This document shows positions 15,572 to 26,736 of a DNA stretch of 64,000 bases, piece by piece. The position numbers were made by a program, and so were the translations under genes. Under the pieces are notes generated by a model. It did no database searches. It was not told where the DNA came from and worked only from the letters and a program-made list of their open reading frames with translations. Origin of the DNA: Lactococcus fujiensis JCM 16395 (GTDB lineage Bacteria > Bacillota > Bacilli > Lactobacillales > Streptococcaceae); NCBI RefSeq assembly GCF_002441655.1, contig NZ_JXJU01000002.1, forward strand, positions 150,028 through 214,027. The letters are read 5' to 3'. Every line of letters starts with the position of its first letter. The first letter of the stretch is position 1.

Positions 15572-18265
15572 ATGAAAAAGAAGACAATTCACATAATTTC
15601 GCATAGTCACTGGGATCGAGAATGGTATATGGCTTATGAGCAACATCATATGCGTTTGGTTAATCTGTTAGATGACTTATTGGATTTATTTAAGAAAGAC
15701 CCTGAATTCGATAGTTTTCATTTGGACGGTCAAACGATTATCTTGGATGATTATTTACAAGTAAGACCTGAACGAGAAGATGAAATTCGAGCGGCTATAA
15801 GTAGTGGAAAACTGAGAATTGGTCCATTTTATATCTTACAAGATGATTTTTTGATTAGTTCAGAGTCAAATGTACGCAATATGCTGATTGGGAAAAAAGC
15901 TACAGATTTCTGGGGACAAAAAGTTCCCCTTGGATATTTTCCAGACACCTTTGGAAATATGGGACAAACACCACAATTGATGAAGGGCGCTGGTCTCGAA
16001 AATGTTGCCTTTGGCCGAGGGGTCAAACCAATTGGATTCGATAATCAAGTCCTTGAGCAAAAAACTTATTCATCACAATATTCAGAAATGTGGTGGCAAG
16101 GCCCAGATGAGAGTGAGATTCTTGGCATCTTATTTGCTAATTGGTATTCTAACGGAAATGAAATCCCAACAGAAAAAGATAAAGCAATTTCTTTTTGGAC
16201 AAAAAAAATAGCAGATGCGGAAAAATTTGCATCAACGCCTCATATATTGATGATGAATGGGGGAGATCATCAACCCGTTCAAAAGGATTTAAGTAAAGCC
16301 ATTCGTCTTGCGAATGAGCTTTTCCCCGAATATGAATTCATTCATTCTAATTGGCCAACTTATTTGGATGCCGTGAGAGCCACCTTACCTGAGGATTTAT
16401 CAAAGGTTAGCGGTGAATTAACTTCTCAGGAAACAGATGGTTGGTATACATTAGCGAATACGGCCTCAAGTCGTGTTTACTTGAAACAAAAAAATACGCT
16501 TGTTGAACGGAAGCTAGAAAATATTGCCGAACCACTTGCCACTTTGGCATACAAAATTAGTGGTCAATATCCACATGAAAAACTTCTTTATGCATGGAAA
16601 ATATTACTGCAAAATCATCCTCATGATAGCATTTGCGGGTGCTCATTAGATTCCGTTCATCGTGAAATGATGACTCGTTTTGAAAAGGCAGAAACCGTTG
16701 CTGATTATGTCCTAACAGATGCTTTAGAAACGATTTCAAAGGCGATCCAGCCGAATGGTGAACACTCATTTGTTGTCTTTAATACCAGTGCTTATGACAA
16801 AACTGGTGAGGCCGAAGTAGAAGTTGTTCTAGAGCGGAAATTATTTTCAGAGGGCTTGCCTGTTGACTTGTATCGTTCATTAGACGCAAAAGTTGATCAG
16901 AAATTTGAAGTTATAGATCAAACGGGACAGATAGTTCATGCTGAAATTTCAAAAGCAGAAGTTTTATTTGATTATGATTTACCGAAAGATCGTTTTCGTG
17001 TCCCTTATATGAAACGTTTCGTAAAAGTGAAATTATTTTTAAATAAAATGCCCGCTTTTAGCTGGCAGACGTTTCAGTTGGTTAGCACCGACCGATCACA
17101 AACCAAAGAAAAAGGGATGATTTCAGGTCAAGAAATTGAAAACTCATTTTTTAAATTGACTATTGAAAAGAACGGCACCCTCAGTATATTTGATAAGGTA
17201 CAGAACTGTAATCTTTCGAACATTTTGGAATTTGAAGATACGGGGGATATTGGAAATGAGTACATTTACTTTCAACCGCAACACTCTAAAGCGATTTTGT
17301 CTTCAGAATCAGAAGCGACTTTAACTGTCATTACTGATCAACCTGAAATAGCACAAATTGAAATAAAGCAGAATATGATGATTCCAGAATCAGCTGACGC
17401 ATTACTCGAAAAAGAGCAGCAAGAGGTCTTGGAATTTCGCTACCGCAAAGCTAATCGCTCGAAACATTTGGTTCCGCTTGAGATAAAAACAATTGTAACA
17501 GTAAGGCCGGACAGTAGAAAAATAGACTTTGAAACAACGATTGACAATCAAATGACAAACCACCGTATTCGTGTTTTATTTCCGTCAGGACTGACAACTG
17601 AATCACATGAGGCAGATAGCATCTTCGAAGTTGTCAAACGGCCGAATCAAGTTTCTGAACAATGGGAGAACCCAACAAATCCGCAACATCAACAAGCTTT
17701 TGTCAACATTCATAATGCTGACTATGGCTTGACAATCGGAAACTTCGGCTTGAATGAATATGAGATTCTCAATTCTTCCGTCATTGCACTGACACTCGTA
17801 CGGTCAGTGGGTGAACTCGGTGACTGGGGCTACTTTCCAACACCAGAAGCACAAACGCAAGGACGATTAAAGTTTACCTATAGTCTAGAAATGCATGATG
17901 CACCAGAATCACGGTACCAAACTTACAAAAACGCCTATGCTTCACAAATTCCATTCAGTTCTGTTCAATTGAGACACCACGATAATGTTTCAATCTTACC
18001 TAACAATGGGAAAATTGTTGATATCAGTGCTGATACATTTGCAACAACTGCCTTAAAGAGAAGAGAAGCTGATGACAGAATTGTTTTACGAGGTTACAAT
18101 ATGTCTGATCAAGCAGAAATCGTTCATATTGTTGGTGCATTTAAAGAACTGAATTTATTGGAAGAAGAACAGGATGATTTTTCACAAGACCTCAAGCCTT
18201 ATGAAATTAAAACGATTCTTGTCCATGAGATGAACAATAGTTCGGCTCAAGAGGAGAAGCAATGA
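15572..18265 (+). CDS. GH38 alpha-mannosidase
   Basis: 897 residues from ATG 15572 (MKKKTIHIISHSHWDREW, site AAAGGGATGA); the open frame extends back into the GH125 gene but that part is only overlap. Zinc-site motif HSHWD (H13, D15), nucleophile region GYFPDTFGNMGQ near 125 and HPHDSICGCSLDSVHREM near 350 are the GH38 hallmarks. Cytosolic. Family members cleave terminal alpha-mannose, in streptococci alpha-1,3-linked residues of N-glycans. It lies between GH125 and the permease genes and overlaps the next start by four bases. Confidence 0.93.
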   Translation: MKKKTIHIISHSHWDREWYMAYEQHHMRLVNLLDDLLDLFKKDPEFDSFHLDGQTIILDDYLQVRPEREDEIRAAISSGKLRIGPFYILQDDFLISSESNVRNMLIGKKATDFWGQKVPLGYFPDTFGNMGQTPQLMKGAGLENVAFGRGVKPIGFDNQVLEQKTYSSQYSEMWWQGPDESEILGILFANWYSNGNEIPTEKDKAISFWTKKIADAEKFASTPHILMMNGGDHQPVQKDLSKAIRLANELFPEYEFIHSNWPTYLDAVRATLPEDLSKVSGELTSQETDGWYTLANTASSRVYLKQKNTLVERKLENIAEPLATLAYKISGQYPHEKLLYAWKILLQNHPHDSICGCSLDSVHREMMTRFEKAETVADYVLTDALETISKAIQPNGEHSFVVFNTSAYDKTGEAEVEVVLERKLFSEGLPVDLYRSLDAKVDQKFEVIDQTGQIVHAEISKAEVLFDYDLPKDRFRVPYMKRFVKVKLFLNKMPAFSWQTFQLVSTDRSQTKEKGMISGQEIENSFFKLTIEKNGTLSIFDKVQNCNLSNILEFEDTGDIGNEYIYFQPQHSKAILSSESEATLTVITDQPEIAQIEIKQNMMIPESADALLEKEQQEVLEFRYRKANRSKHLVPLEIKTIVTVRPDSRKIDFETTIDNQMTNHRIRVLFPSGLTTESHEADSIFEVVKRPNQVSEQWENPTNPQHQQAFVNIHNADYGLTIGNFGLNEYEILNSSVIALTLVRSVGELGDWGYFPTPEAQTQGRLKFTYSLEMHDAPESRYQTYKNAYASQIPFSSVQLRHHDNVSILPNNGKIVDISADTFATTALKRREADDRIVLRGYNMSDQAEIVHIVGAFKELNLLEEEQDDFSQDLKPYEIKTILVHEMNNSSAQEEKQ

Positions 18266-19191
18266 AAAAATTCATCAAAAACATATGGCGATATAAAGCC
18301 TTAATATTAATGGCACTTCCTGGTGCAATCTGGATGATTTTCTTTTTCTATATTCCTGTTCTAGCAAATGTTGTTGCTTTTAAACAGTTTCGTCTTGATC
18401 CGAATGGCTTTCTTGCTAGTTTAGTTAACAGTCCTTGGGTTGGATTTGATAATTTTAAATTCCTTTTTCAATCGGGTGCGGCTTTTACGATTACTAGAAA
18501 TACGGTCCTATATAATGTCGGTTTCATTGTTCTCAATTTAATTATTGCGGTCACGTTTGCAATCATTATGTCTGAATTGAGAAATAAACGATTGGTTAAA
18601 CTCTATCAAACCATGTCGCTTTTACCTTATTTTCTTTCATGGGTAGTCATTTCATATTTTGTCTATGCTTTCTTGAGTCAGGACAAAGGGATTATCAATC
18701 ACTGGATTACTGGGCATGGGGGGACGGCTATCCAATGGTATAGTGAACCAAAATATTGGCCCTTCATTATACTCTTTATTGGGGTTTGGAAAGGAATTGG
18801 CTACAATTCAATTATTTACTTTGCCACAGTAATGGGAATTGATCCGACTTACTACGAAGCTGCAATGGTTGATGGAGCAACAAAATGGCAACAAATTAAA
18901 AATATTACGATACCTCAAATGGCACCGTTGATGACAATTTTGACGATTTTAGCGGTGGGAAATATTTTTAGAGCAGATTTTGGTTTATTCTATAACGTAC
19001 CACAAAATTCAGGTGCATTATATAACGTTACACAAGTTCTTGATACTTACATTTATAATGGACTGGCAAGTTCGGGTGATTTAGGGATGTCTACTGCAGC
19101 TGGACTTTATCAATCCATTGTAGGTTTTATTCTCTTGATGATTACCAACTTTATTGCTCGTCGTGTTGATGAACAATCTGCTTTATTCTAA
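18262..19191 (+). CDS. Glycan ABC transporter permease (LplB/NgtP1-like)
   Basis: 309 residues, six predicted membrane segments, binding-protein-dependent permease with the EAA loop EAAMVDGATKWQQIKNITIP near 200. LplB-type permeases import oligosaccharides with a lipoprotein and a shared ATPase (MsmK-type) encoded elsewhere; no ATPase is in this operon. By analogy with the pneumococcal NgtS-NgtP1-NgtP2 system the cargo is probably an N-glycan fragment. Overlaps the GH38 stop (ATGA). Confidence 0.88.
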   Translation: MKKFIKNIWRYKALILMALPGAIWMIFFFYIPVLANVVAFKQFRLDPNGFLASLVNSPWVGFDNFKFLFQSGAAFTITRNTVLYNVGFIVLNLIIAVTFAIIMSELRNKRLVKLYQTMSLLPYFLSWVVISYFVYAFLSQDKGIINHWITGHGGTAIQWYSEPKYWPFIILFIGVWKGIGYNSIIYFATVMGIDPTYYEAAMVDGATKWQQIKNITIPQMAPLMTILTILAVGNIFRADFGLFYNVPQNSGALYNVTQVLDTYIYNGLASSGDLGMSTAAGLYQSIVGFILLMITNFIARRVDEQSALF

Positions 19192-19202
19192 AGGAAGGAC
19201 AT

Positions 19203-20123
19203 ATGAAAAAGAAAAAAATTACACATGTTGAAGTGAGAAATTTTAGTCGTTCTGTCAATCTATTATTCAACGTTTTGATTGCGATCTTTGCAATTTCTTG
19301 CATCCTTCCATTCATCTTTGTGGTTGCCATTTCATTTACTAAAGAAAGTGCAATTGTGTCTCATGGTTATAGTTTTTGGCCCAGTCAATTTAGCCTTGAT
19401 GGCTATCGTTTCCTTTTTAATCAAATGAAAAGTCAAATCTTTCAATCTTTGCTGGTCACTTTGACTGTTACTATTTTCGGTACGCTGATTAATACGACAA
19501 CAACATCACTTTATGCCTATGCGATTTCACGAACGACATTCCCTTTAAGAAAATTTTTCACTGTTTTCTGTTTGATTACAATGTTATTTTCTCCAGGAAT
19601 GATTGCGAATTATTTGGTTATGACAAATATGTTACATTTGAACGATACAATCTTCGCATTAATCCTTCCAATGGCAGTTTCGCCCTTTAATATTATCGTC
19701 ATGCGAACCTTCTTCAGACGCCAAGTTCCAGATGCCATAATTGAATCCGCTCGAATTGACGGTGCAAGTGAAATTAGAATTTTTACACAAATTGTTCTTC
19801 CACTAGCCGTACCTGGTATCGCAACAATTTCATTATTTGCCGCGCTTGGTTATTGGAATGACTGGTTTAATGCGCTACTCTATATTCAAAGTGATAACTT
19901 AATTCCTTTGCAATATCTCTTGATGAAAATACAAAATAATCTACAATTCCTCATGCAAAATGCAGTGGCAGGAGCTCAATTACAAGGGGGGCTTAGTAGT
20001 CTACCTGGTGAATCAGCCCGCATGGCTATCGTTGTGATCTCCATTTTGCCAATTGCCCTGAGTTATCCGTTTTTCCAAAAATATTTTGTCAAAGGATTAA
20101 CAATAGGTGGAGTAAAAGAATAA
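19203..20123 (+). CDS. Glycan ABC transporter permease (LplC/NgtP2-like)
   Basis: 306 residues with six membrane segments and the EAA loop ESARIDGASEIRIFTQIVLP near 190, ending FPFFQKYFVKGLTIGGVKE-like as in the LplC/YtcP family. Second permease, 11 bp after the first, with an AAAGGAAGGA site. Together they form the membrane channel for the lipoprotein encoded next. Confidence 0.88.
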   Translation: MKKKKITHVEVRNFSRSVNLLFNVLIAIFAISCILPFIFVVAISFTKESAIVSHGYSFWPSQFSLDGYRFLFNQMKSQIFQSLLVTLTVTIFGTLINTTTTSLYAYAISRTTFPLRKFFTVFCLITMLFSPGMIANYLVMTNMLHLNDTIFALILPMAVSPFNIIVMRTFFRRQVPDAIIESARIDGASEIRIFTQIVLPLAVPGIATISLFAALGYWNDWFNALLYIQSDNLIPLQYLLMKIQNNLQFLMQNAVAGAQLQGGLSSLPGESARMAIVVISILPIALSYPFFQKYFVKGLTIGGVKE

Positions 20124-20131
20124 TGATATGA

Positions 20132-20155
20132 TCTGCTTTGGAAATTCAAAGCAGA
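20132..20155 (+). repeat. Hairpin between permease and binding-protein genes
   Basis: TCTGCTTTG (20132-20140) and CAAAGCAGA (20147-20155) form a perfect 9-bp stem with a 6-nt loop and no T-tract. Such intercistronic hairpins can stabilise or process mRNA so that the binding protein is made in excess. Confidence 0.55.
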
Positions 20156-20170
20156 AACTATTAAAACGTA

Positions 20171-20186
20171 ATGTAAGCGATTTTAT
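20171..20186 (+). promoter_or_regulatory. cre-like site (CcpA) before the binding-protein gene
   Basis: ATGTAAGCGATTTTAT matches the CcpA consensus WTGNAANCGNWWNCAW except at one base. It lies 46 bp before the lipoprotein start, in the 108-bp gap after the permease genes. Confidence 0.55.
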
Positions 20187-20231
20187 AAATTTATTAAAGT
20201 AAATAAATGGGTAACCCCCAAAGGAGCATAT

Positions 20232-21698
20232 ATGAAAACATCTAAAAAAATTGCACTCGGTGCGATCACAACGCTATCCGTATTTAGCTTAGTCGCTTGT
20301 GGATCAAGTTCAAGCAGTAAAGCAAGTGGTGGACCGACGGTTCTCAAAATGTATCAAGTCGGGCAAGCACCTGACAATTTTAAAACACTTATGGCGGAAG
20401 CAAATAAAGAGATTGAGAAAAAATTAAACGCAAAACTTGATATTACATATATTGGCTGGGGAGATTGGGATACCAAAATGAACGTTATCGTTTCATCTGG
20501 ACAAAATTATGACATCTCATTAGCAAATAATTACGCTGTAACTGCACAAAAAGGAGCCTATGCAGATTTAAGCAAACTTTTACCTAAATATGCCCCTGAT
20601 TTTTACAAATCATTAAATCCCGCTTACATTAAGGGGAATCAAATCAATGGTAAACTTTATGGCGTACCAGTGAATGCCAATATTTATGCCCAACAAATGA
20701 TTACATTTAATTCTTCATATGTTAAAAAATATAACCTAGATATTTCGAATATTAAATCATATGCCGATGCTGAAAAAGTGTTTACAGAGTTCCATAAGGC
20801 GAATCCGTCCGTTGCAACTTTGGCCATCGGACAAAATTACGTGGCCTCAGGAAACTATGATTACGTCCTTGGCGATTCAATGCCGTTTGCTATTTCAACG
20901 ACCGGTGATGGAACAAAAATCGTGAATCCGTATGATCAATCAGACTTCCAAGATATTCTGAAAATCCACCGTCAATGGTATAAGGAGGGAATTATCCCAT
21001 CCGGTGCGGCTACATTTAGCCAAGGATACCCATTGAATGGAAACACGTGGTTCGCACAGGTTCAAACACAAGGTCCATTTGATTATGGTGACAACGCATT
21101 GAAGCAAGCGGCAGGACAAGATGTTAAGTCTGTACCAATTAAAGACGCCTTGATTAAAACTGGGTAGGCTCAAATGGCGAACTTTGTTGTTTCTAACACT
21201 TCTAAGAATAAGGAATTGGCAGTTAAAGTACTTGGCTTGATTAATACGGATTCAAAATTGCTTAATGGTCTAGTTTATGGTGAAGAAGGAAAAGAATGGG
21301 AAAAAACTGGCAAAACGGTCGGTGGTGTTGACCAAATTAAGCTGCTTCCTGATTATTACAAAGGAACCTCTCATATGGCTGCATGGAACACTGGTAATAA
21401 TGCCATTCTCTATGCACCAACTGCAATTACAGAACAAATGATTCAAACGCGTGATCAATCCATCAAAGATGCAAAAGTCTCTCCATTATTAGGCTTTAGC
21501 TTCGATATGACGAAAGTTCAAACACAAATTACTGCTGTTCAAAACGTAATGGCAAAATATAAAGATGACATTAATACAGGGACTATTGACCCAGAAGAAG
21601 GAATTAAGAAAATGGATGCGGAGCTTAAAACAGCAGGTTATGACAAAATCCAAAAAGAAATGCAAAGTCAATATGACGCCTTCCGTGCTAAAAATTAA
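20232..21698 (+). pseudogene. Glycan ABC transporter substrate-binding lipoprotein (NgtS-like), interrupted by an in-frame TAG
   Basis: One reading frame of 489 codons is broken by a single TAG at 21165-21167 (codon 312); both sides stay open. The first part has a lipoprotein signal peptide with lipobox LVAC (Cys23) and a solute-binding domain of the LplA/NgtS type. The second part, from MANFVVSNTSKNKELAVKVL, continues the same domain to a normal C-terminus (about 174 residues). Without read-through the product would lack its C-terminal third and probably be inactive. Alternatives are a sequencing error or a strain-specific nonsense mutation. Site AAAGGAGC precedes the ATG. Confidence 0.85.
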
Positions 21699-21711
21699 TT
21701 AAATAAGATCG

Positions 21712-21766
21712 AAAGCGAGCCTCAATTCTCTAAACGAATAGTGAGAAATCATGGGTCGCTTTTTTG
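21712..21766 (+). terminator. Terminator-like stem between the lipoprotein and GH20 genes
   Basis: AAAGCGA (21712-21718) pairs with TCGCTTT (21756-21762), extended by a CC/GG pair and an inner TCTC/GAGA stem, then T-rich. Probably partial termination, since GH20 follows closely. Confidence 0.6.
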
Positions 21767-21792
21767 CAAACAAGCTAGAAAAAGGAGCACTC

Positions 21793-22770
21793 ATGCAAGA
21801 GCTAGGTTTATTACTCGACATCGGAAGGAAATATTGGTCACTAGATGAAATAAAATCATTAATGTTAATCATGAATAAAGCTAAAATGACACATCTACAA
21901 CTTCATTTTAGTGAAAATTTGGGCTTTCGATTAGAATTACCCACACTGAAATTAGATCCGTCTGAAAATCGATTTACGAAAACAGAGGTCGCTGAAATAC
22001 TCAATTTTGCAAGCGAACTTGACTTAGAAGTTATTCCTGATTTCGACGCGCCAGGCCATCTTGACACGTTATTAAAAAATTACCCTCAATACATTTTACC
22101 CGAGACGTCAAATTCAGCACTTGATGTAACAAACGATGAAGCGATACAATGGCTTTTTGGGATTTATGATGAAATATTAGATTGGTTTCCTAATTGCAAA
22201 TCGATTCATATTGGAGGGGATGAATTCATTGATTTTCGTAATATTCAACACTATCCGTATTTATTAAGAAAATCAAGGGAAAAATTTGGACCTAATGCAT
22301 CTGGAATAGAGTTTTATGTCGCCTTTATAAATCAATTGACAAGACACCTCAAATTAAAAGGGCTCGATGTTAGGATCTGGAACGATGGCCTTTTGAGATC
22401 GGATCTCACGAGTCTTGTCAATTTAAACCCAACGGTTGAAGTAACCTATTGGACGAATTGGGATCCGTCAATGGCAAACGTTTCTACATGGCTTGAAGCG
22501 GGTTACACCCTTATTAATTTTTGTGATAACGATCTTTATTACGTTTTAGGAAATAATGCAGGGTATATTATACCCACTGTTGATCGTTTAAAACATGAGG
22601 CGAAGAAAAATAAATTTTCTGGTGGTCAATATCTTAATGCAAATGAAATGGCACAAGTCAAAGGGACATATTTTTCAGTCTGGGCTGATTTACCAAACAT
22701 GAAAACATGTGAAGAAATACTTTATGACCTTGACAGTTTATTACCAACATTTTATGAAATTTACCATTAA
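21793..22770 (+). CDS. GH20 beta-N-acetylhexosaminidase
   Basis: 325 residues, only the catalytic barrel, no signal peptide. Catalytic pair D143-E144 is in HIGGDEF; PDFDAPGH near 83 is also typical. The start chosen is ATG 21793 after AAAAGGAGCAC; an in-frame ATG at 21751 would fall inside the terminator stem and has no site. The enzyme would remove terminal beta-GlcNAc or GalNAc from imported glycans, complementing the mannosidases. It is shorter than many GH20 enzymes, which carry an extra N-terminal domain. Confidence 0.88.
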   Translation: MQELGLLLDIGRKYWSLDEIKSLMLIMNKAKMTHLQLHFSENLGFRLELPTLKLDPSENRFTKTEVAEILNFASELDLEVIPDFDAPGHLDTLLKNYPQYILPETSNSALDVTNDEAIQWLFGIYDEILDWFPNCKSIHIGGDEFIDFRNIQHYPYLLRKSREKFGPNASGIEFYVAFINQLTRHLKLKGLDVRIWNDGLLRSDLTSLVNLNPTVEVTYWTNWDPSMANVSTWLEAGYTLINFCDNDLYYVLGNNAGYIIPTVDRLKHEAKKNKFSGGQYLNANEMAQVKGTYFSVWADLPNMKTCEEILYDLDSLLPTFYEIYH

Positions 22771-22784
22771 AGTAATATATAAAA

Positions 22785-22793
22785 TGTTATACT
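22785..22793 (+). promoter_or_regulatory. Extended -10 promoter before the DUF624 gene
   Basis: TGTTATACT (22785-22793) is an extended -10 element 52 bp before the start codon; no clear -35. Confidence 0.4.
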
Positions 22794-22845
22794 GAGAATA
22801 TAAAAATAAATATACAGACATATATGAGAGCAGAAAAGAGAAATC

Positions 22846-23466
22846 ATGGTAGGAAGAGCTTTAGAAATATTATTTACACGCGTTTGGACAGTCGTAAAAT
22901 TGACGTTGATTTTCTGGCTCCTTTCAATTTGCGGGGGATTCATATTCGGAATCGGTCCAGCCTTAAAAGTCATTACTGAGCAATATATGGCACATGGTTT
23001 CGATTGGAAATCAATAAGTTGGAAAGAATCTTTCAAAATGTTTAAAGCAGATTTCTGGAAAGCCAATGCTTTATTTCTAATCACCCTTTTCTTTTTCTTA
23101 TTATTAAGTTATAGCCTCTTTTTGTCAGTACAGATCAAAGGTTTAATTTTTTTCATCATTGATTTCATGCTCATTTTTGCGATTTTCATTTTATTTGTTG
23201 CATACGAATATGCTCTCATTATAGGTAGTCAGTATAGGATTGAGTTGATTAATCTGGTTAAAATGAGTATTATTTCATGTTTCTCTAGTTTTTCAACATT
23301 TTGGAAAATGACGATCGGATCATTTTGTATTTTAGTTTTAACATGGCAGTTTAAAGGCTTGATTTTATTTGGCATAGTGGGCTTGATGCAAATTTATAAT
23401 GCTCATGTAACAAAAAAATGGCGCAACAAGATCGATGAAAAGTTAGACTCAGATTCTTTAACATAA
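22846..23466 (+). CDS. DUF624/YesL family membrane protein
   Basis: 206 residues with about four to five membrane segments and FIFGIGPALKVITEQYMAHG near residue 35, as in DUF624 (YesL) proteins. These small proteins are regularly encoded beside LplB/LplC-type oligosaccharide importers and glycosidases, as here; their molecular role is not established. It has its own probable promoter and is followed by a strong terminator. Confidence 0.8.
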   Translation: MVGRALEILFTRVWTVVKLTLIFWLLSICGGFIFGIGPALKVITEQYMAHGFDWKSISWKESFKMFKADFWKANALFLITLFFFLLLSYSLFLSVQIKGLIFFIIDFMLIFAIFILFVAYEYALIIGSQYRIELINLVKMSIISCFSSFSTFWKMTIGSFCILVLTWQFKGLILFGIVGLMQIYNAHVTKKWRNKIDEKLDSDSLT

Positions 23467-23492
23467 AAATCATTTCAATTGAAATGATTTTT
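23465..23492. terminator. Perfect palindromic terminator closing the glycan locus
   Basis: 28-nt perfect palindrome with central CAATTG and A/T ends, starting inside the DUF624 stop codon; followed by further T-rich sequence on the plus strand. Confidence 0.8.
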
Positions 23493-23593
23493 ATTTTTAA
23501 AAAATAGAAAAAGTTATTAGTTATAATAATATATTTCTTGTGTTTCAATTTACAATCTAATCAAATAAACAAATGTCAAAATTTGTGTTAAAA

Positions 23594-23609
23594 TAGTATG
23601 CGTTTACAA
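23594..23609 (+). promoter_or_regulatory. cre-like site before the Mga-like gene
   Basis: TAGTATGCGTTTACAA matches the CcpA consensus except at two bases; lies 22 bp before the TTG start and overlaps the end of a likely extended -10 (TGTTAAAAT). Confidence 0.4.
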
Positions 23610-23631
23610 AAATGATAAAGGAGAACTGGTT

Positions 23632-25098
23632 TTGAAATTAGAATCATTGTTAGAAAAAAAAGAACAAATACAAGTTGATATCATTCGAACAATAATTCTA
23701 GAAAATGGAACAACCAATCTCCAGAACTTACTCAGTCAAGTCAGTATCTCACGTCCTTCCCTCGAATCCTATCTAGAAGATATCCATTATTTGGGGAAAT
23801 CACTTGGGAAAAATTTCGAGATAATTCGTTACGATAATCGAATTGAATTGAAAATGGACGAGAGCTTAAACTTCAATACAATTATTAGCCATTTGTTGTG
23901 AGAAAGTATAAAATATTCTTTACTGAAGCATATTTTAGAAGAGCCGAATTTGTCTATCCTCGAACTTTCAGAAGTACTTTTAATAAGCGAATCGAAATTG
24001 TTTCGCAAAATTAAGGAATTAAATATTCTGCTAAAAGAATTTGGATTAACAATCAAGAACACACAAATCTTGGGCAATGAGGAGCAAATTCGATACCTTT
24101 ATTATTCAATTTTTTCACTTTTTCACCCAAGCGAACGACCAGATTACCTCAATTTGAATGAACGAAATCAATATTTTGTGAATCGACTTGAGGAAAGTTT
24201 ACGCTTAAAGTTCAATTCATCAACAAGAGATAAGATCAGCTGTTGGATTGGTATTTCAGATAAAAGAAGAAAAATTGGTGATTTTAAGATTGATTTTTTA
24301 CTTAGACAGAAAAAAATTTATCAAGACGATCATCTCTATCAACTTTTAGATTCACTTTTTTATCAAGTTGTTTATGCAAATCAAGATAAAAATAACTGCG
24401 AAACAATACTCTTTTATGGTTTCTTTGTGTCATTTTATATTCTAGATAAAGAAAGTTATTACAAATACGATATTTTCCGTTCTAAAAAGATACCAGCGGT
24501 TATGCTGAACATTCGTATTAGGGAGAAATTGTTGAATTTCTATCGACATTATCGACTTGCTATTGATGAAGAAAAATCACTACAGTATCAATTGTCACAA
24601 ATCAACAATAAATTTTACTTTTTTACCGGCACTTTAAGTAATTTTCAACAGAAAGATCTCCTTTTTAGGCAGTCACAATTAATGGAAGAATCGGTAACGG
24701 ATCTCCTTGCACAACTTTGTAATGAAGCAGAGGTAGATTTCCAGAAAGGCAAACTTGCTAAAACATCATTGGATGAGTTAATGTTTGGTTATGGAAATGC
24801 CATATTATTATTGGAAATGATTTTTGCACCAAATATCACTATTTTATATGATTTGTCTGAAACACCGCTTTATCAAATTCCACTTGAGCAATTCATTAAA
24901 AATCACCTCCGAGGAATCGAAAATATTAAAATTGAGCCCTACCAAGAAGATATTACTTATGATTTATTAATTACCAGTAAGCGAAATGACGAACGTAAGG
25001 CAATGTACTACCTATCAGAGGTTGCAACCAATTATGATATCATTAGAATTAGTCAAAAAATTGAATCATTAAAACAAGAAAAAGCCAGTTTATATTAA
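23632..25098 (+). pseudogene. Mga-like transcriptional regulator, interrupted by an in-frame TGA
   Basis: A 489-codon frame from a TTG start (site AAAGGAGA) is broken once by TGA at 23899-23901 (codon 90), with coding continuing directly after it (ESIKYSLLKHILEEPNLSIL). The N-terminal region has two helix-turn-helix segments (one on each side of the stop) and the C-terminal part resembles the Mga/PRD-type regulators of streptococci. It lies upstream of glpK-glpO-glpF and downstream of the glycan locus, so a role in either is conceivable. A product restarting after the stop would lack the first DNA-binding segment. Confidence 0.8.
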
Positions 25099-25110
25099 TC
25101 TGGTTTTTTT
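25081..25110 (+). terminator. Terminator after the Mga-like gene
   Basis: CCAG (25085-25088) pairs with CTGG (25100-25103), extended by A/T pairs, then seven T; overlaps the stop codon. Confidence 0.65.
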
Positions 25111-25183
25111 ATATTGTTAAAACCACTTTCAAAAATTTTAAATAATTAAAAAAAATTGAAAGTTGATTTATTTATTAACATGT

Positions 25184-26725
<1,542 letters not shown>

Positions 26726-26736
26726 GGAGATTTAAA

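Noticed and set aside
20232..21698. Stop-codon recoding (TAG or TGA read as an amino acid) in the two interrupted genes
   Set aside because: Two different stops are involved, no recoding element is visible, and all other genes end normally at these codons; simple nonsense mutation or sequence error is more likely.
21751..21792. Upstream start for the GH20 enzyme
   Set aside because: The earlier ATG lies within the terminator stem and has no ribosome-binding site, whereas ATG 21793 has AAAAGGAGCAC.
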